The notes: generated by a model from the sequence alone, not told the origin. A stretch of 64,000 bases of DNA from Amycolatopsis coloradensis (GCF_001953865.1 NZ_MQUQ01000005.1:445401-509400), one strand, 5' to 3'. Shown: positions 50,889 through 59,952, counted from the stretch's first letter. A program made the numbers and translations.

Positions 50889-52634
50889 CGGGGGCTGCCC
50901 GGCGTCCCACGCGGGGTCGGTCGGAGCATCCTCACCGGGCCATCCGGTCGCCGGATCGATGGCCATCGAGTTCACCGACGACACCTGGTTCCCGCCACCA
51001 CGTTTCGCCTGGTACATGGCCGCGTCGGCACGTGCCAGGACCTGTTCGGCCCGCTCCTGCGGCCGAAGTGAAACGAGCCCGACGGAGAGGGTGACACCGT
51101 GCGAAAGGTGGTGCGGCAAAGATGCGACGGCATTCACAGAACGACCCAGCGCCTGTTTCGCCGCCGACGCCGGAGCCCCAGGTAGAAGCACGATGAACTC
51201 GTCACCGCCGTATCGGGCGACGACGTCGTCGCCGCGCAGGGCGTCGCGCAGCGTGCTCGCGATGACACGGAGCACGTTGTCGCCTTCGGCGTGCGACTGC
51301 TTGTCGTTGACGTCCTTGAAACCGTCGAGGTCGACCAGCGCGACCGCGAGCGGCTGGTCGTCCGCGGACGACGCCAGCGAACGCAGCTTTTCGTCGAGCG
51401 CGCGACGGTTCGGGAGCCCGGTGAGCGGGTCCTGGAGGGCTTGCTGGGTGATCGCGCCGTGCTCGGCGGACAGCCGTTCGTGCTCCCGCCGCGCGTTCAG
51501 CGTGGCGATCTGCGACTCCCGCAGCGACCACATCTCCGATTCGAGGATGGTCGCGTAGTCGATCAGGGACTGGCTCGCCCCCGACGCGTAGTCCGGGGTG
51601 GTGTCGAGCCTGGCCAGCTCGCGGGCGAGGTTCAGCCGCATCGACGGCAGCGAGCCGTCCTCGTTGTCCTCGCGAACCTCTTTGAGCACCTGCAGCGCGT
51701 TTTCGCGACGGCCGCCGTTGTCCAGGCAGCGGGCCAGCGCGATGGCGATGATCTCGCGTTCGTGCGGGAACACCAGTTCCGGATTCAGCAGCGCGTTCAG
51801 CCGGTCGATATGAGACGAATCGGGCGAAGCCAGCGCGGCCGCGGCGGCGAGCACGCCGACCTGGTCGATCGCGGGCACGTTGGCCTTGCGGGGGAACAGC
51901 GACTCGGTGAACGGGCCCTCGGCGGCCTGCGCCATCGACGCCGCGGTGCGGAACTTGTCCGCTCCCTCGTCGTACCGCTCGATGCGTTCGAGCCGCAGGC
52001 CCCAGCCCAGCAGCATCTTGACCCGGTTGATCAGCTGGAGCGCGATCTCGTGCGGGCTCGCGCTGTCGCGGATCGCCTGCGCGGCGCGGGCGATGGCCTC
52101 TTCGGCCGCCTCGTAGACGCCCAGCTGGTTCAGCACCAGCCAGCAGTCGACCAGGGTCGTGGACAGCATCCGGTCCCAGTTGCGCCTGCCGACCTGGCGG
52201 TCCGGGACCGCGGAGTCGTCGAGGATGGCCAGCGCCCTGGCGATCTCGGTGAGGGCGGCGTCCTCCTGCTTGGCGATCACCAGACGGCGGCCGCGCATGG
52301 CGTGCGCGTCGGCCCGCATCAGCGCGAGACCGTGCCGCCTGGTGTGCGCGAGCATCTCGTCGAGCCTGGGTTCGGCTTCGGCGGCGAGACCGCGGGTGAC
52401 CAGCCTGGCCATCGCCGAGTAACGCAGCAGCTGGGCGACCAGCAGGGGTTCGCCGCGGCGCTGCGTCTCGTCGAGGAGTTCGTCGAGACTGGTGACGATG
52501 TCCAGCTGCTCGGCGTAGCTGACGCGCTGGATGGCCGCGCCGAGTTCGCGCGCGCGACCATGGAGCCAGGCGTCGGACATCTCCGCAAGCGCCGGCCGCC
52601 TGCTGCTGGTCGTCGCGTCCTCGGTCAGCCGCAC
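50886..52634 (-). CDS. Soluble diguanylate cyclase with TPR-like N-terminus
   Basis: 582 residues, no TM. Residues 1-340 are helical repeats of TPR character (LLVAQLLRYSAMARLV, EAEEAIARAAQAI); a short coiled coil (about 355-395) then leads to a GGDEF domain (about 400-545) with DPLTGLPNRRALDE, VDLDGFKDVND and intact RYGGDEF (476-480). The inhibitory I-site RGDD (467-470) stands five residues before GGDEF. It should make c-di-GMP with product inhibition; the repeats probably sense a partner protein. Confidence 0.93.
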   Translation of the reverse strand: MRLTEDATTSSRRPALAEMSDAWLHGRARELGAAIQRVSYAEQLDIVTSLDELLDETQRRGEPLLVAQLLRYSAMARLVTRGLAAEAEPRLDEMLAHTRRHGLALMRADAHAMRGRRLVIAKQEDAALTEIARALAILDDSAVPDRQVGRRNWDRMLSTTLVDCWLVLNQLGVYEAAEEAIARAAQAIRDSASPHEIALQLINRVKMLLGWGLRLERIERYDEGADKFRTAASMAQAAEGPFTESLFPRKANVPAIDQVGVLAAAAALASPDSSHIDRLNALLNPELVFPHEREIIAIALARCLDNGGRRENALQVLKEVREDNEDGSLPSMRLNLARELARLDTTPDYASGASQSLIDYATILESEMWSLRESQIATLNARREHERLSAEHGAITQQALQDPLTGLPNRRALDEKLRSLASSADDQPLAVALVDLDGFKDVNDKQSHAEGDNVLRVIASTLRDALRGDDVVARYGGDEFIVLLPGAPASAAKQALGRSVNAVASLPHHLSHGVTLSVGLVSLRPQERAEQVLARADAAMYQAKRGGGNQVSSVNSMAIDPATGWPGEDAPTDPAWDAGQPP

Positions 52635-52677
52635 ACACCCCCACCGTTGAAAACGCCGCTGGTCATCTGTTCGTCTG

Positions 52678-52749
52678 CTCCGCCGCCAGGATTCGAACCT
52701 GAACTGTCAGAACCAAAATCTGAAGTGCTGCCGATTACACTACGGCGGA
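52678..52749 (-). tRNA. tRNA-Gln (anticodon TTG)
   Basis: A 72-base cloverleaf: acceptor TCCGCCG/CGGCGGA, anticodon stem CAGA/TCTG with loop giving TTG (Gln, codon CAA), T arm TCAGG-TTCGAAT-CCTGG, discriminator G; CCA not encoded. Confidence 0.95.
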
Positions 52750-52847
52750 TCGATCCTGGTCAGGATAGCCATGCCGGAGACCTCCCCGTGCGCCCGGGGG
52801 TTGCGTCACCGTCGCGGGCACTCCACAGGGGACGAAACCTCCTGTAC

Positions 52848-52872
52848 CGTAACTTACGGCATCGTAGGTAAG
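52848..52872. promoter_or_regulatory. Palindromic elements in the desaturase promoter
   Basis: CGTAACTTACG (52848-52858) is a perfect palindrome, and CTTAC (52853) pairs with GTAAG (52868) across 10 bases. It lies about 50-75 bases upstream of the desaturase start. The TetR protein encoded just downstream of the desaturase may bind here. Confidence 0.45.
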
Positions 52873-52922
52873 GTCACCCTTAGGGAAACCCTCGGGGTTG
52901 CGCATAGAAAAGAAGTGACTGC

Positions 52923-53873
52923 ATGACGGCTACCCTCGACCGTTCCCAGAAGCCCGCGAAGGGCCCCAAACCGGTCACCGACGGACAGCGGTCGAGCGCC
53001 GTGCAGCTGTCTGTCTACCTCGGGGTCATCTTCCCGCTCGCCGCGCTGCTCGCGGCCGTCCCGTTCGCCTGGGGCTGGGGACTGACCTGGGTCGACGTCG
53101 GCCTCTTCGTGGTCTTCTACGCGATCAGCGGACTCGGTATCACCGTTTCGTACCACCGGTACTTCACGCACGGCTCGTTCAAGGCCAAGCCGTGGCTGCG
53201 CGTCGCGATGGCGATCGCCGGCAGCATGGCCGTCCAGGGCCCCGTGATCACCTGGGTCGCCGACCACCGGCGCCACCACGCCTTCTCCGACCGTGACGGC
53301 GACCCGCATTCGCCGTGGCTGTTCGGGACCTCGCCGCTCGCCATCGCCAAGGGTTTCTGGCACGCCCACATGGGCTGGCTGTTCGAGCGCGACCAGAGCA
53401 ACGCCGAACGGTTCGCGCCGGACCTGGTGAAGGACCCGGCCATCAAGAAGGTCGACCAACTGTTCTGGCTGTGGAGCCTCCTCACCCTGACGCTGCCCGC
53501 GCTGCTCGGCGGGCTGATCACCTGGTCGTTCTGGGGCGCGCTGACCGCGTTCTTCTGGGCCGGGCTGGTGCGCGTCTGCGTACTGCACCACGTGACCTGG
53601 TCGGTCAACTCGGTCTGTCACATGATCGGTGAGCGCCCGTTCGCCGCACGGGACAAGTCGGCCAACTTCTGGCCGCTGGCGATCTTCTCCTTCGGCGAGT
53701 CGTGGCACAACCTGCACCACGCCGACCCGACCTCGGCGCGGCACGGCGTCCAGCGCGGTCAGATCGACATCTCCGCGCGCCTGATTTGGATCTTCGAGAA
53801 GTTCGGCTGGGCCCATGACGTGCGGTGGCCGACCCCGCAGCGCCTCGCGCGCATCGCCGCCGAAAGCAAATAG
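52923..53873 (+). CDS. Acyl-CoA/fatty acid delta-9-type desaturase
   Basis: 316 residues, about four TM segments. Three His boxes bind the di-iron centre: HRYFTH (78-83), HRRHH (115-119) and HNLHH (about 266), as in stearoyl-CoA desaturases and mycobacterial DesA3. It inserts a cis double bond into membrane-lipid acyl chains. AAAAGAAG precedes the ATG. A TetR gene follows after 23 bases with its own leaderless promoter. Confidence 0.93.
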   Translation: MTATLDRSQKPAKGPKPVTDGQRSSAVQLSVYLGVIFPLAALLAAVPFAWGWGLTWVDVGLFVVFYAISGLGITVSYHRYFTHGSFKAKPWLRVAMAIAGSMAVQGPVITWVADHRRHHAFSDRDGDPHSPWLFGTSPLAIAKGFWHAHMGWLFERDQSNAERFAPDLVKDPAIKKVDQLFWLWSLLTLTLPALLGGLITWSFWGALTAFFWAGLVRVCVLHHVTWSVNSVCHMIGERPFAARDKSANFWPLAIFSFGESWHNLHHADPTSARHGVQRGQIDISARLIWIFEKFGWAHDVRWPTPQRLARIAAESK

Positions 53874-53884
53874 CGAGGTCGCGT

Positions 53885-53890
53885 TAGTCT
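53885..53890 (+). promoter_or_regulatory. -10 box TAGTCT for leaderless TetR gene
   Basis: TAGTCT ends 6 bases before the ATG at 53897. Confidence 0.5.
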
Positions 53891-53896
53891 TCTGCA

Positions 53897-54565
53897 ATGG
53901 CGGGGAGACGGCGAACCAAACGTGAAGCGGTCACCGGGGCGCGTCCTGTCGCTCCGGTGGCCCGGGTGCGGATGACGGGGACCGAGCGCAGGCAGCAACT
54001 TCTCAACGTCGCCAGAGCCCTCTTCGCGGAGAAGGGTTTCGAAGGCACTTCCGTCGAGGAGATCGCACACCGCGCGAACGTCTCCAAACCGGTGGTCTAC
54101 GAGCACTTCGGCGGTAAGGAAGGTATTTACGCCGTCGTCGTCGACCGCGAAACGCAGCTACTGCTCGACAGGATGGTCTCCACCCTCCACGGTGGACATC
54201 CGAGGGTGATGCTGGAGCAGGCGGCGATCGCCTTGCTCTCCTACGTCGAGGACTCGCACGACGGTTTCCGCATCCTGGTGCGGGATTCGCCGGTCGCGAG
54301 TTCGACGGGCACGTTCTCCACGGTGCTGAACGACATCGCCAGCCAGGTCGAGCACATCCTCGCGCAGCAGTTCGCCGCGAGGGGCTACGACGAGAAGCTG
54401 GCCGCGCTGTACGCGCAGGCGCTCGTCGGGATGGTCGCGCTGACCGGGCAGTGGTGGCTCGACGCCAGGAAACCGAAGCGGGACGAGGTCGCCGCGCATC
54501 TGGTCAACCTCGCCTGGAACGGTCTGTCCAATTTGGAGCACAAACCGAAACTTCGGCTGTACTGA
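53897..54565 (+). CDS. TetR-family regulator (Rv1019-like)
   Basis: 222 residues. A basic N-terminal arm of about 30 residues, then the HTH: LFAEKGFEGTSVEEIAHRANVSKPVVYEHFGGKEGIY. Same position as Rv1019, between glmU and mfd. The adjacency suggests control of the desaturase, and palindromes lie in that promoter. Confidence 0.9.
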   Translation: MAGRRRTKREAVTGARPVAPVARVRMTGTERRQQLLNVARALFAEKGFEGTSVEEIAHRANVSKPVVYEHFGGKEGIYAVVVDRETQLLLDRMVSTLHGGHPRVMLEQAAIALLSYVEDSHDGFRILVRDSPVASSTGTFSTVLNDIASQVEHILAQQFAARGYDEKLAALYAQALVGMVALTGQWWLDARKPKRDEVAAHLVNLAWNGLSNLEHKPKLRLY

Positions 54566-54646
54566 GACCTCGGTCGCGCGGCGGTAACGTTTCCCGGCCG
54601 GTGAGCGGTAGGTCCCCCACAGAGATCAGCAAGCTGGGGGAACATC

Positions 54647-55279
54647 GTGGAAAACTATCCCGCGCCCGCCGTGGAACAGCTGGTGCCGCGGAAGAAGACG
54701 TGGCTGAAGCCCGTCATCCGTCTTGGCATCCTGGGCGTCATCGTCCTGGCCGGGATTCTCGTCGCGAATCCGTTCACGGCGTCGAGTACCGAAGTCGGCT
54801 CCTGCCTCAAGGGCGACGTCGACAACGCGGACAGTGTGAAGAACGCCGAATGCGGGACGCCGGAAGCGAACTTCAAGGTCGTCGGGAAACAGGGCGGAAA
54901 GTCGGAAATCGGGCTACAACTTTCGGGCGGGTCCGAATGTGACGAGTATCCGACCGCCGATCTGTACTACTTCCAGGGTAAGAAGACGGCTATCGACGGC
55001 ACCCTGCTCTGCCTGGAGAATCTCAAGAACCCGGGTGCGCGGTTGCCTGCCATCGGGGACTGCCTCCCCGGGGATGTCTTCGCGGCCAAAAAGCTCGAGA
55101 AGGTGGACTGCGCGGGAGCGCATTTCAAGGTGCTCGCCATCGAAAGGCAGTCCGCACTCGCCCTGGAGAGCTCGGCTTGCGCCTCGGTGCCGTCGACGGA
55201 CATGAAGCTCACCTGGCAGTCGGGCGCGGGCGGGCTGATCCCGCGCGAACGGGTGCTGTGCCTCGATGAACTGAAGTAG
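54647..55279 (+). CDS. Membrane-anchored LppU-like protein with a duplicated Cys module
   Basis: 210 residues. One TM helix (about 20-40) and an external part made of two related modules: VGSCLKGDV...AECGTPEANFKVV and IGDCLPGDV...VDCAGAHFKVL, each with a Cys pair and the FKV strand. This is the pattern of LppU/SCO3897-type secreted proteins of unknown function. GTG start. Confidence 0.7.
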   Translation: MENYPAPAVEQLVPRKKTWLKPVIRLGILGVIVLAGILVANPFTASSTEVGSCLKGDVDNADSVKNAECGTPEANFKVVGKQGGKSEIGLQLSGGSECDEYPTADLYYFQGKKTAIDGTLLCLENLKNPGARLPAIGDCLPGDVFAAKKLEKVDCAGAHFKVLAIERQSALALESSACASVPSTDMKLTWQSGAGGLIPRERVLCLDELK

Positions 55280-55282
55280 CCG

Positions 55283-55675
55283 TCAGCGCAGGAGGCCGGT
55301 CTCCCGCAGGTGGTCGAAGATGATCTTGTCCACCGCGGAGACCCGGTCCCTGTCCGCGTAGCCGAGCCAGGCGACCTCGTCGATCTCGCTGCTGGCCGCG
55401 AGCGTTCCGGCGAATTCGGCGGTGTAGCAGGTCATCCGGACCACGGTCCCCGACGCGCGCCCGTCCGCCTGTGCCTCGAAGACCCCGGCGGGCGTGATGC
55501 TCGCCGGGGCGATCTCGACGGTCAGTTCTTCGCGGATCTCCCGGATCAGGGTCTCGGCATCGGATTCGCCCGCTTCGCGTTTGCCGCCCGGTAGGTAGAA
55601 CACGGATTTGCCGCGCGAACGGGTGCTCAGGATCCGGCCGTCCCGCAAGAGGAGCCACGCGATCTTGTCGATCAC
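55283..55675 (-). CDS. Nudix hydrolase
   Basis: 130 residues. The Nudix box GGKREAGESDAETLIREIREEL (Gx5Ex7REUxEEx) is complete. It hydrolyses a nucleoside-diphosphate-X compound; the substrate is unknown. It follows the isochorismatase-like gene by 3 bases, so both share a transcript. Confidence 0.9.
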   Translation of the reverse strand: MIDKIAWLLLRDGRILSTRSRGKSVFYLPGGKREAGESDAETLIREIREELTVEIAPASITPAGVFEAQADGRASGTVVRMTCYTAEFAGTLAASSEIDEVAWLGYADRDRVSAVDKIIFDHLRETGLLR

Positions 55676-55678
55676 GGC

Positions 55679-56200
55679 TCAGCCCAGCGCCGCTGCGGTC
55701 TCGGCGGTCGTCAGGACTTCGCCGAGCCTCGGGAACACCTTGGTGACCGCCGATTCGTGGGAGATCGCGGCGATCCCGGCCATCGCGTCCGAAACGGCGA
55801 CGGTCTCGTAGCCGTGGTCGGCCGCGGCACGCAACGTCGATTCGACGCCGTACTCCGTGGCGATCCCGCCGAGCACCAGCGTCTTCACGCCGAACCCGCG
55901 CAGGAGTTCGTCGAGTCCGGTGCGGTAGAACGCGCCGATCGTGTACTTGGTGATCAGGTGTTCGCCGTCGCGCGGTGTCAACTCGGCGACCAGTTCACTG
56001 CCGGGTGGCTGTTCGTCGACGTCCGGCCGGTGTGCCCGCACGTGGACGATCGGAGAGCCGGCGGCGCTGAAGGCGTCTCGCAGCAGGACAGCGTTCGAGA
56101 CGACTTCAGCGCCTTCGATGGGGACTGTCTCCAACGCGACGATCCGCGTCTGGAGGTCGATCAGGACGAGCGCCGTCGTCGCCGGGTCGATCTTCGTCAT
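55679..56200 (-). CDS. Isochorismatase-like hydrolase lacking the catalytic Cys
   Basis: 173 residues. Cysteine-hydrolase fold with Asp in LVLIDLQ and Lys in LITKYTIGAF, but the nucleophile position of the G-x-x-T-x-x-C-V block is Gly (GGIATEYGVESTLRAA). True isochorismatases (EntB, PhzD) also have Gly there, whereas nicotinamidases have Cys, so amidase activity is unlikely. Leaderless start predicted. Confidence 0.88.
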   Translation of the reverse strand: MTKIDPATTALVLIDLQTRIVALETVPIEGAEVVSNAVLLRDAFSAAGSPIVHVRAHRPDVDEQPPGSELVAELTPRDGEHLITKYTIGAFYRTGLDELLRGFGVKTLVLGGIATEYGVESTLRAAADHGYETVAVSDAMAGIAAISHESAVTKVFPRLGEVLTTAETAAALG

Positions 56201-56207
56201 GCAGGGG

Positions 56208-56213
56208 AGCCTA
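56208..56213 (-). promoter_or_regulatory. -10 box TAGGCT for leaderless isochorismatase-like gene
   Basis: On the minus strand TAGGCT ends 7 bases before the ATG at 56200. Confidence 0.6.
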
Positions 56214-56220
56214 GTGTGCC

Positions 56221-56226
56221 TATGCT
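56221..56226 (+). promoter_or_regulatory. -10 box TATGCT for leaderless SDR gene
   Basis: TATGCT ends 6 bases before the ATG at 56233. Only 7 bp separate it from the opposing -10 box at 56208-56213, so the two promoters overlap and may exclude each other. Confidence 0.6.
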
Positions 56227-56232
56227 GGACGT

Positions 56233-56958
56233 ATGGGGCAGCACAGGGAAGTAGTGATCACCGGCGGCGGAACGGGAATCGGCTACGCGGTCGCGGCGGC
56301 GTTCGCCGCTCAGGGCGACCGGGTGACGATCACCGGCCGCCGCGAACAGGTTCTCACCGAGGCCGCGACGGTGCTCGGCGCGAACCCGGTCCCGTTCGAC
56401 GCGGCCGACCCGGACGCGGTGGAGCGGGCGCTGGCCGACTTGCCGGAGCGGGTCGACGTCCTGGTCAACAACGCGGGCGGCAACACGGATTTCCGGAACG
56501 GCTCCGACGGCGGCCTGAAGGCGTTCGCCGCGAGCTGGCAGGCGAATCTGGACGCGAACGTGTTCAGTGCCGTCCTGGTCACCCGCGCCTTGCGGGAAAG
56601 GCTCGCCGACGGCGCGCGGATCGTCACCATCGGCTCCATCGCGGCCCACACCGGCGCCGGTTCCTACGGCGCCGCCAAGGCCGCTCTGGAGGCGTGGAAC
56701 GTCGATGTGGCAAGGGAATTCGGGCCGCGCGGGATCACCGCGAACATCGTCGCGCCCGGGCTGGTCGGGGACACGGAGTTCTTCAACGGCAAGCTCAGCG
56801 ACGAACGCCGGGCGTGGCTCATCGGCAACACGCTGACCAAACGCGCCGGTGAGCCCGCGGACGTCGCCGAAGTGGTGGCCTTCCTGGCGAGCCCGGCCGC
56901 GCGGCACGTCACCGGCCAGGTCGTCCACGTCAACGGCGGCGCTCACTTCGGCCGCTAA
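56233..56958 (+). CDS. Short-chain dehydrogenase/reductase
   Basis: 241 residues. Classical SDR: TGGGTGIG cofactor loop, GRR (NADP preference), NNAGG, catalytic Ser in IGSIA, Tyr/Lys in SYGAAKAAL, and the C-terminal GQVVHVNGG of the FabG-like group. Substrate unknown. The stop overlaps the convergent sugar-dehydrogenase gene by 4 bases. Confidence 0.93.
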   Translation: MGQHREVVITGGGTGIGYAVAAAFAAQGDRVTITGRREQVLTEAATVLGANPVPFDAADPDAVERALADLPERVDVLVNNAGGNTDFRNGSDGGLKAFAASWQANLDANVFSAVLVTRALRERLADGARIVTIGSIAAHTGAGSYGAAKAALEAWNVDVAREFGPRGITANIVAPGLVGDTEFFNGKLSDERRAWLIGNTLTKRAGEPADVAEVVAFLASPAARHVTGQVVHVNGGAHFGR

Positions 56959-58139
56959 GCCCCAGGCGAGACGCGCAGCAGTTTGTCGTCCTCGCCTTCC
57001 GAGGTCGTCACATAGAGGGCGCCGTCCGGGGCGCTGCGGACGGCGCGCAGCCTGCCGAACTTGTCGTCGAACTCCGGCGGCAAGGTCACCTCGGTGACCT
57101 TGCCCGCGTCGTCGAGGCGGAACAGCAGTAGCTTCTGCCCCTTCAGCGCGGTCACGGCGAGCGAGCCTTCGAGCGCGCCCCACCGCGATCCGGTGAGGAA
57201 CTCGGCGCCACAGATCGCCTCGGTGATCTCTCCTGTCGTCCACAAAGGACTGACGGCGTCCGGGAACCGTTGCTTGTCGGTCATCGGAACGTCTTCGTCG
57301 TAGCTGGTTTCGGTGCCGCCCTTGGACGGATCCCAGCCGTAGTTTCCGCCGGCGCGTTCCATGTTGACTTCGTCGTCGATGGTCGGCCCGTGCTCGGCGG
57401 TGAACACCTGCCCGGAACCCGGCCGGACCGTGACGCCCTGGACGTTGCGGTGCCCGTAGGTGAACACGCGTTGTTCGTTCGGGTTCGTCGACGTGATGAA
57501 GGGATTGTCCGGCATCGGGTTCCCGGTCTTCGCGTCGACGCGCAGCACCTTGCCGCCGAGGCTCGTGCGGTCCTGGGGGAAGGCGGGGCGCGCGGTGTCG
57601 CCGGTGCCGACGAGCAACGCGCCGTCCGCGCCGAACGCCGGACGGCAGCCCGAATGCCGTCCGCTCGGGTTCACCGGCAGTCCCGTCAGCAGGTCCTTGA
57701 CCTTGGTGGCGCTCGCGCTGTCCTCGGACAGCTTCCAGGTGACCAGCCGGATGTCGACGGCGTTGTCACCTTCCTTGTGCGTCTGACAGGTGATGAACTC
57801 CCGAGACGTCGCGAAGTCCTTGCTGATCACCATCCCCATCAGGCCGCCTTCGCCGCGTACGTGGACGTCGGAGAAATCGGCGGCGACGTCGCGCTTCGCG
57901 CCGTTGTCGATCAGGGCCAGCTTCCCGGGGCGCTGGGTGACGAGGATCTTCCCGTCCGGCAGGAAGCCGACGTCCCAGCCGTGTTCGAGCCCGGCGGTCA
58001 CCTGCTCGACCTTCAGTTTCGTCACGGCGGGTTTCGAGGTGACCGGCGGCGCGCTCTGCACCGTTTCGCTCGACGCCCCGGAGCAGGCCGTGACCAGTAA
58101 AGAGAGGGCGACGATCGCGACGAGGACGGTAGTGCGCAT
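56955..58139 (-). CDS. PQQ-type sugar dehydrogenase-like lipoprotein
   Basis: 394 residues. Lipoprotein signal peptide with lipobox VTAC (about Cys19). The six-bladed beta-propeller is of the glucose/sorbosone dehydrogenase family: LEHGWDVGFLPDGKILVTQRPGKL, GEGGLMGMVISKDF, RHSGCRPAFGADGALLVGTGDTA, YGHRNVQGVTVRPGSGQVFTAEHGP, YGWDP. It acts outside the membrane; the substrate is unknown. Confidence 0.92.
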   Translation of the reverse strand: MRTTVLVAIVALSLLVTACSGASSETVQSAPPVTSKPAVTKLKVEQVTAGLEHGWDVGFLPDGKILVTQRPGKLALIDNGAKRDVAADFSDVHVRGEGGLMGMVISKDFATSREFITCQTHKEGDNAVDIRLVTWKLSEDSASATKVKDLLTGLPVNPSGRHSGCRPAFGADGALLVGTGDTARPAFPQDRTSLGGKVLRVDAKTGNPMPDNPFITSTNPNEQRVFTYGHRNVQGVTVRPGSGQVFTAEHGPTIDDEVNMERAGGNYGWDPSKGGTETSYDEDVPMTDKQRFPDAVSPLWTTGEITEAICGAEFLTGSRWGALEGSLAVTALKGQKLLLFRLDDAGKVTEVTLPPEFDDKFGRLRAVRSAPDGALYVTTSEGEDDKLLRVSPGA

Positions 58140-58186
58140 GGCATCAGCATGCCATCGTGCTCGATCGCCCGCGAGGAACGAACCGG

Positions 58187-58951
58187 TCATCCGGTCAGGA
58201 TCTTCGCCGTTTCGGCGTCGGCCGGAAGGAATGTCTCCAGTTTCAGTTCCGACACCGTGACGTCGGCGGCCGTCGCGAACGTGGTGATGGCCGTGATCAG
58301 CCGCAGTTCGCCCGCCGAAGTGGACAACCGCATCGGGACGGCGAAGCCGAGGTGATCGGGTCCCGGCGGCTCGAGCGCCGGAACGTAACTTTCGAGTTCG
58401 GCCAGCAACGTGGTCAGTCGCTCGTCGGGGGCGTGCGCTATCTCCTGCGTCAGCCGTTCGAGGATGTGCCTGGCCCAGACCGCCAGGTTCCGGACGCGCG
58501 GCGCCATCCCTTCCGGATGCAGAGCGAGCCGCAAGGTGTTGACCGGTTCTTCCAGCAGCTCCGGCGCCACGTCCTCGAAGAGCAGGTCGAGTGCGTCGTT
58601 TCGGGCGATCAGCACGCCGTAGCGGTCGACCACGACGGCCGGGTACGGGCGGTGCCCGTCGAGCAGCCGCCGCATGCCTTCGAGGACCGGGAGGAGTCCG
58701 GGGTCGTCCAGCGACCTTTCGGGAAAACCGGGGGCGAAACCGGCTGCGAGCAGCAAACCGTTGCGTTCGCGGAGGGGGAGTTCGAGCGATTCGGCGACGC
58801 GCAGCACCAGGCCGCGGCCGGGGATCGACCGGCCGCCCTCCAGGAAACTCACGTGCCGTTGGGTGGTCCCGGCCCGAAGCGCCAGTTCCAGCTGGGACAA
58901 CCGCCGCCGCTCGCGCCAGCCCTTGAGCGCGGGGCCGAATCCGGAAACCAT
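58187..58951 (-). CDS. XRE-type HTH regulator with MLTR ligand-binding domain
   Basis: 254 residues. N-terminal HTH (LKGWRERRRLSQLELALRAGTTQRHVSFLEGGRSIPGRGLV), then the PAS-like MmyB/MLTR domain (YPAVVVDRYGVLIARNDALDLLFEDV...). Such proteins bind small ligands, often fatty acids, and regulate adjacent dehydrogenases. It is divergent from the LLM oxidoreductase gene, its likely target. ATG at 58951 preferred (AGGA 8 bases upstream) over 58960. Confidence 0.9.
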   Translation of the reverse strand: MVSGFGPALKGWRERRRLSQLELALRAGTTQRHVSFLEGGRSIPGRGLVLRVAESLELPLRERNGLLLAAGFAPGFPERSLDDPGLLPVLEGMRRLLDGHRPYPAVVVDRYGVLIARNDALDLLFEDVAPELLEEPVNTLRLALHPEGMAPRVRNLAVWARHILERLTQEIAHAPDERLTTLLAELESYVPALEPPGPDHLGFAVPMRLSTSAGELRLITAITTFATAADVTVSELKLETFLPADAETAKILTG

Positions 58952-59037
58952 GGTCACCATCCTGGCCGAGACGCGCTCGGCGCCGCCATTCCCTCGAAGG
59001 AATTGAGACGATTCCCCGGTGCGGAGATGCTCCGAAC

Positions 59038-59952
59038 ATGAAATTCGGTCTGGTCGTCCCCACTTATCGGTCCATCCTCGACGCCGGGCGCACCGCGCCG
59101 GAAATGGTCGCCATCGCGGTCGAAGCCGAACGCCTCGGCCTCGATTCGGTCTGGGTCGGCGACACCTTGGCGAAGGCCCCTATCGATCCGTTGACGTTAC
59201 TCGGCGCGTTCGCCGCCAGAACCGAACGGGTCACCCTCGGCACCGCCGCGCTGCTTCCGGCACTGCGGGATCCGCTGCTGACCGCGAACGCGATCCTTTC
59301 CCTCGATTTGATCAGCCAGGGCCGGATCACCCTCGGCGTCGGCGCCGGGTTCGCCGGGCGCAGCGAGCCGGAGTTCGCCTTCACCCGGGTCCCGTGGGAG
59401 CGCCGCCGCGCGCGGCTCGACGACATCGTCGCGCTGTGGCGGCACGTGTGGAATGGCGAGAGCGGTCCGTTTCACGGCGAGGTCCTGCACTACGACACCC
59501 TTCCGGAGTACCCGGAGCCACCCCGGCCCGGTGGTCCGCCGGTGTGGCTGGCCGCGTTCACGCCAGGCGCGCTGGAACGCGCGGGGCGGCTTTACGACGG
59601 CTGGCTCCCGTACCCGCCCGACGTCACCGATTACGTCGATGGCCTCGCGAAGATCCGCGAAGCAGCCGTACGTCCGGTGACACCCGCGTTGTTCGCGACA
59701 GTGCTCATCGAGGACGACTCGATCCGGGCCCGCAAGCGGCTGGAGGACTACGCGTGGCGGAACTACGGCGCTCCACTGGACTTCGTCGAGAAGATCCAAG
59801 TGCAGATCGCGGGCAGTCGCGAGGAGGTCGCCGAGAGGCTTCGCGAATACGTGAAAGCGGGTGCCGAACACGTGCTGATCCGCATCGCCACGCAGGAACC
59901 GGCCGAGTTCGACGAACAGCTCCCGAAGGTGGTCGAGGCCCTGCCCAGGTAA
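59038..59952 (+). CDS. LLM-class flavin/F420-dependent oxidoreductase
   Basis: 304 residues. Luciferase-like barrel: KFGLVVPTYRSILDAGRTAPEMVAIAVEAERLGLDSVWVGDTL, RVTLGTAALLPALRDPLLTANAILSLDLISQGRITLGVGAGF, and the substrate-proximal VWLAAFTPGALERAGRLYDGWLPYP. The divergent XRE regulator with 86 bases between suggests inducible expression. Confidence 0.9.
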   Translation: MKFGLVVPTYRSILDAGRTAPEMVAIAVEAERLGLDSVWVGDTLAKAPIDPLTLLGAFAARTERVTLGTAALLPALRDPLLTANAILSLDLISQGRITLGVGAGFAGRSEPEFAFTRVPWERRRARLDDIVALWRHVWNGESGPFHGEVLHYDTLPEYPEPPRPGGPPVWLAAFTPGALERAGRLYDGWLPYPPDVTDYVDGLAKIREAAVRPVTPALFATVLIEDDSIRARKRLEDYAWRNYGAPLDFVEKIQVQIAGSREEVAERLREYVKAGAEHVLIRIATQEPAEFDEQLPKVVEALPR

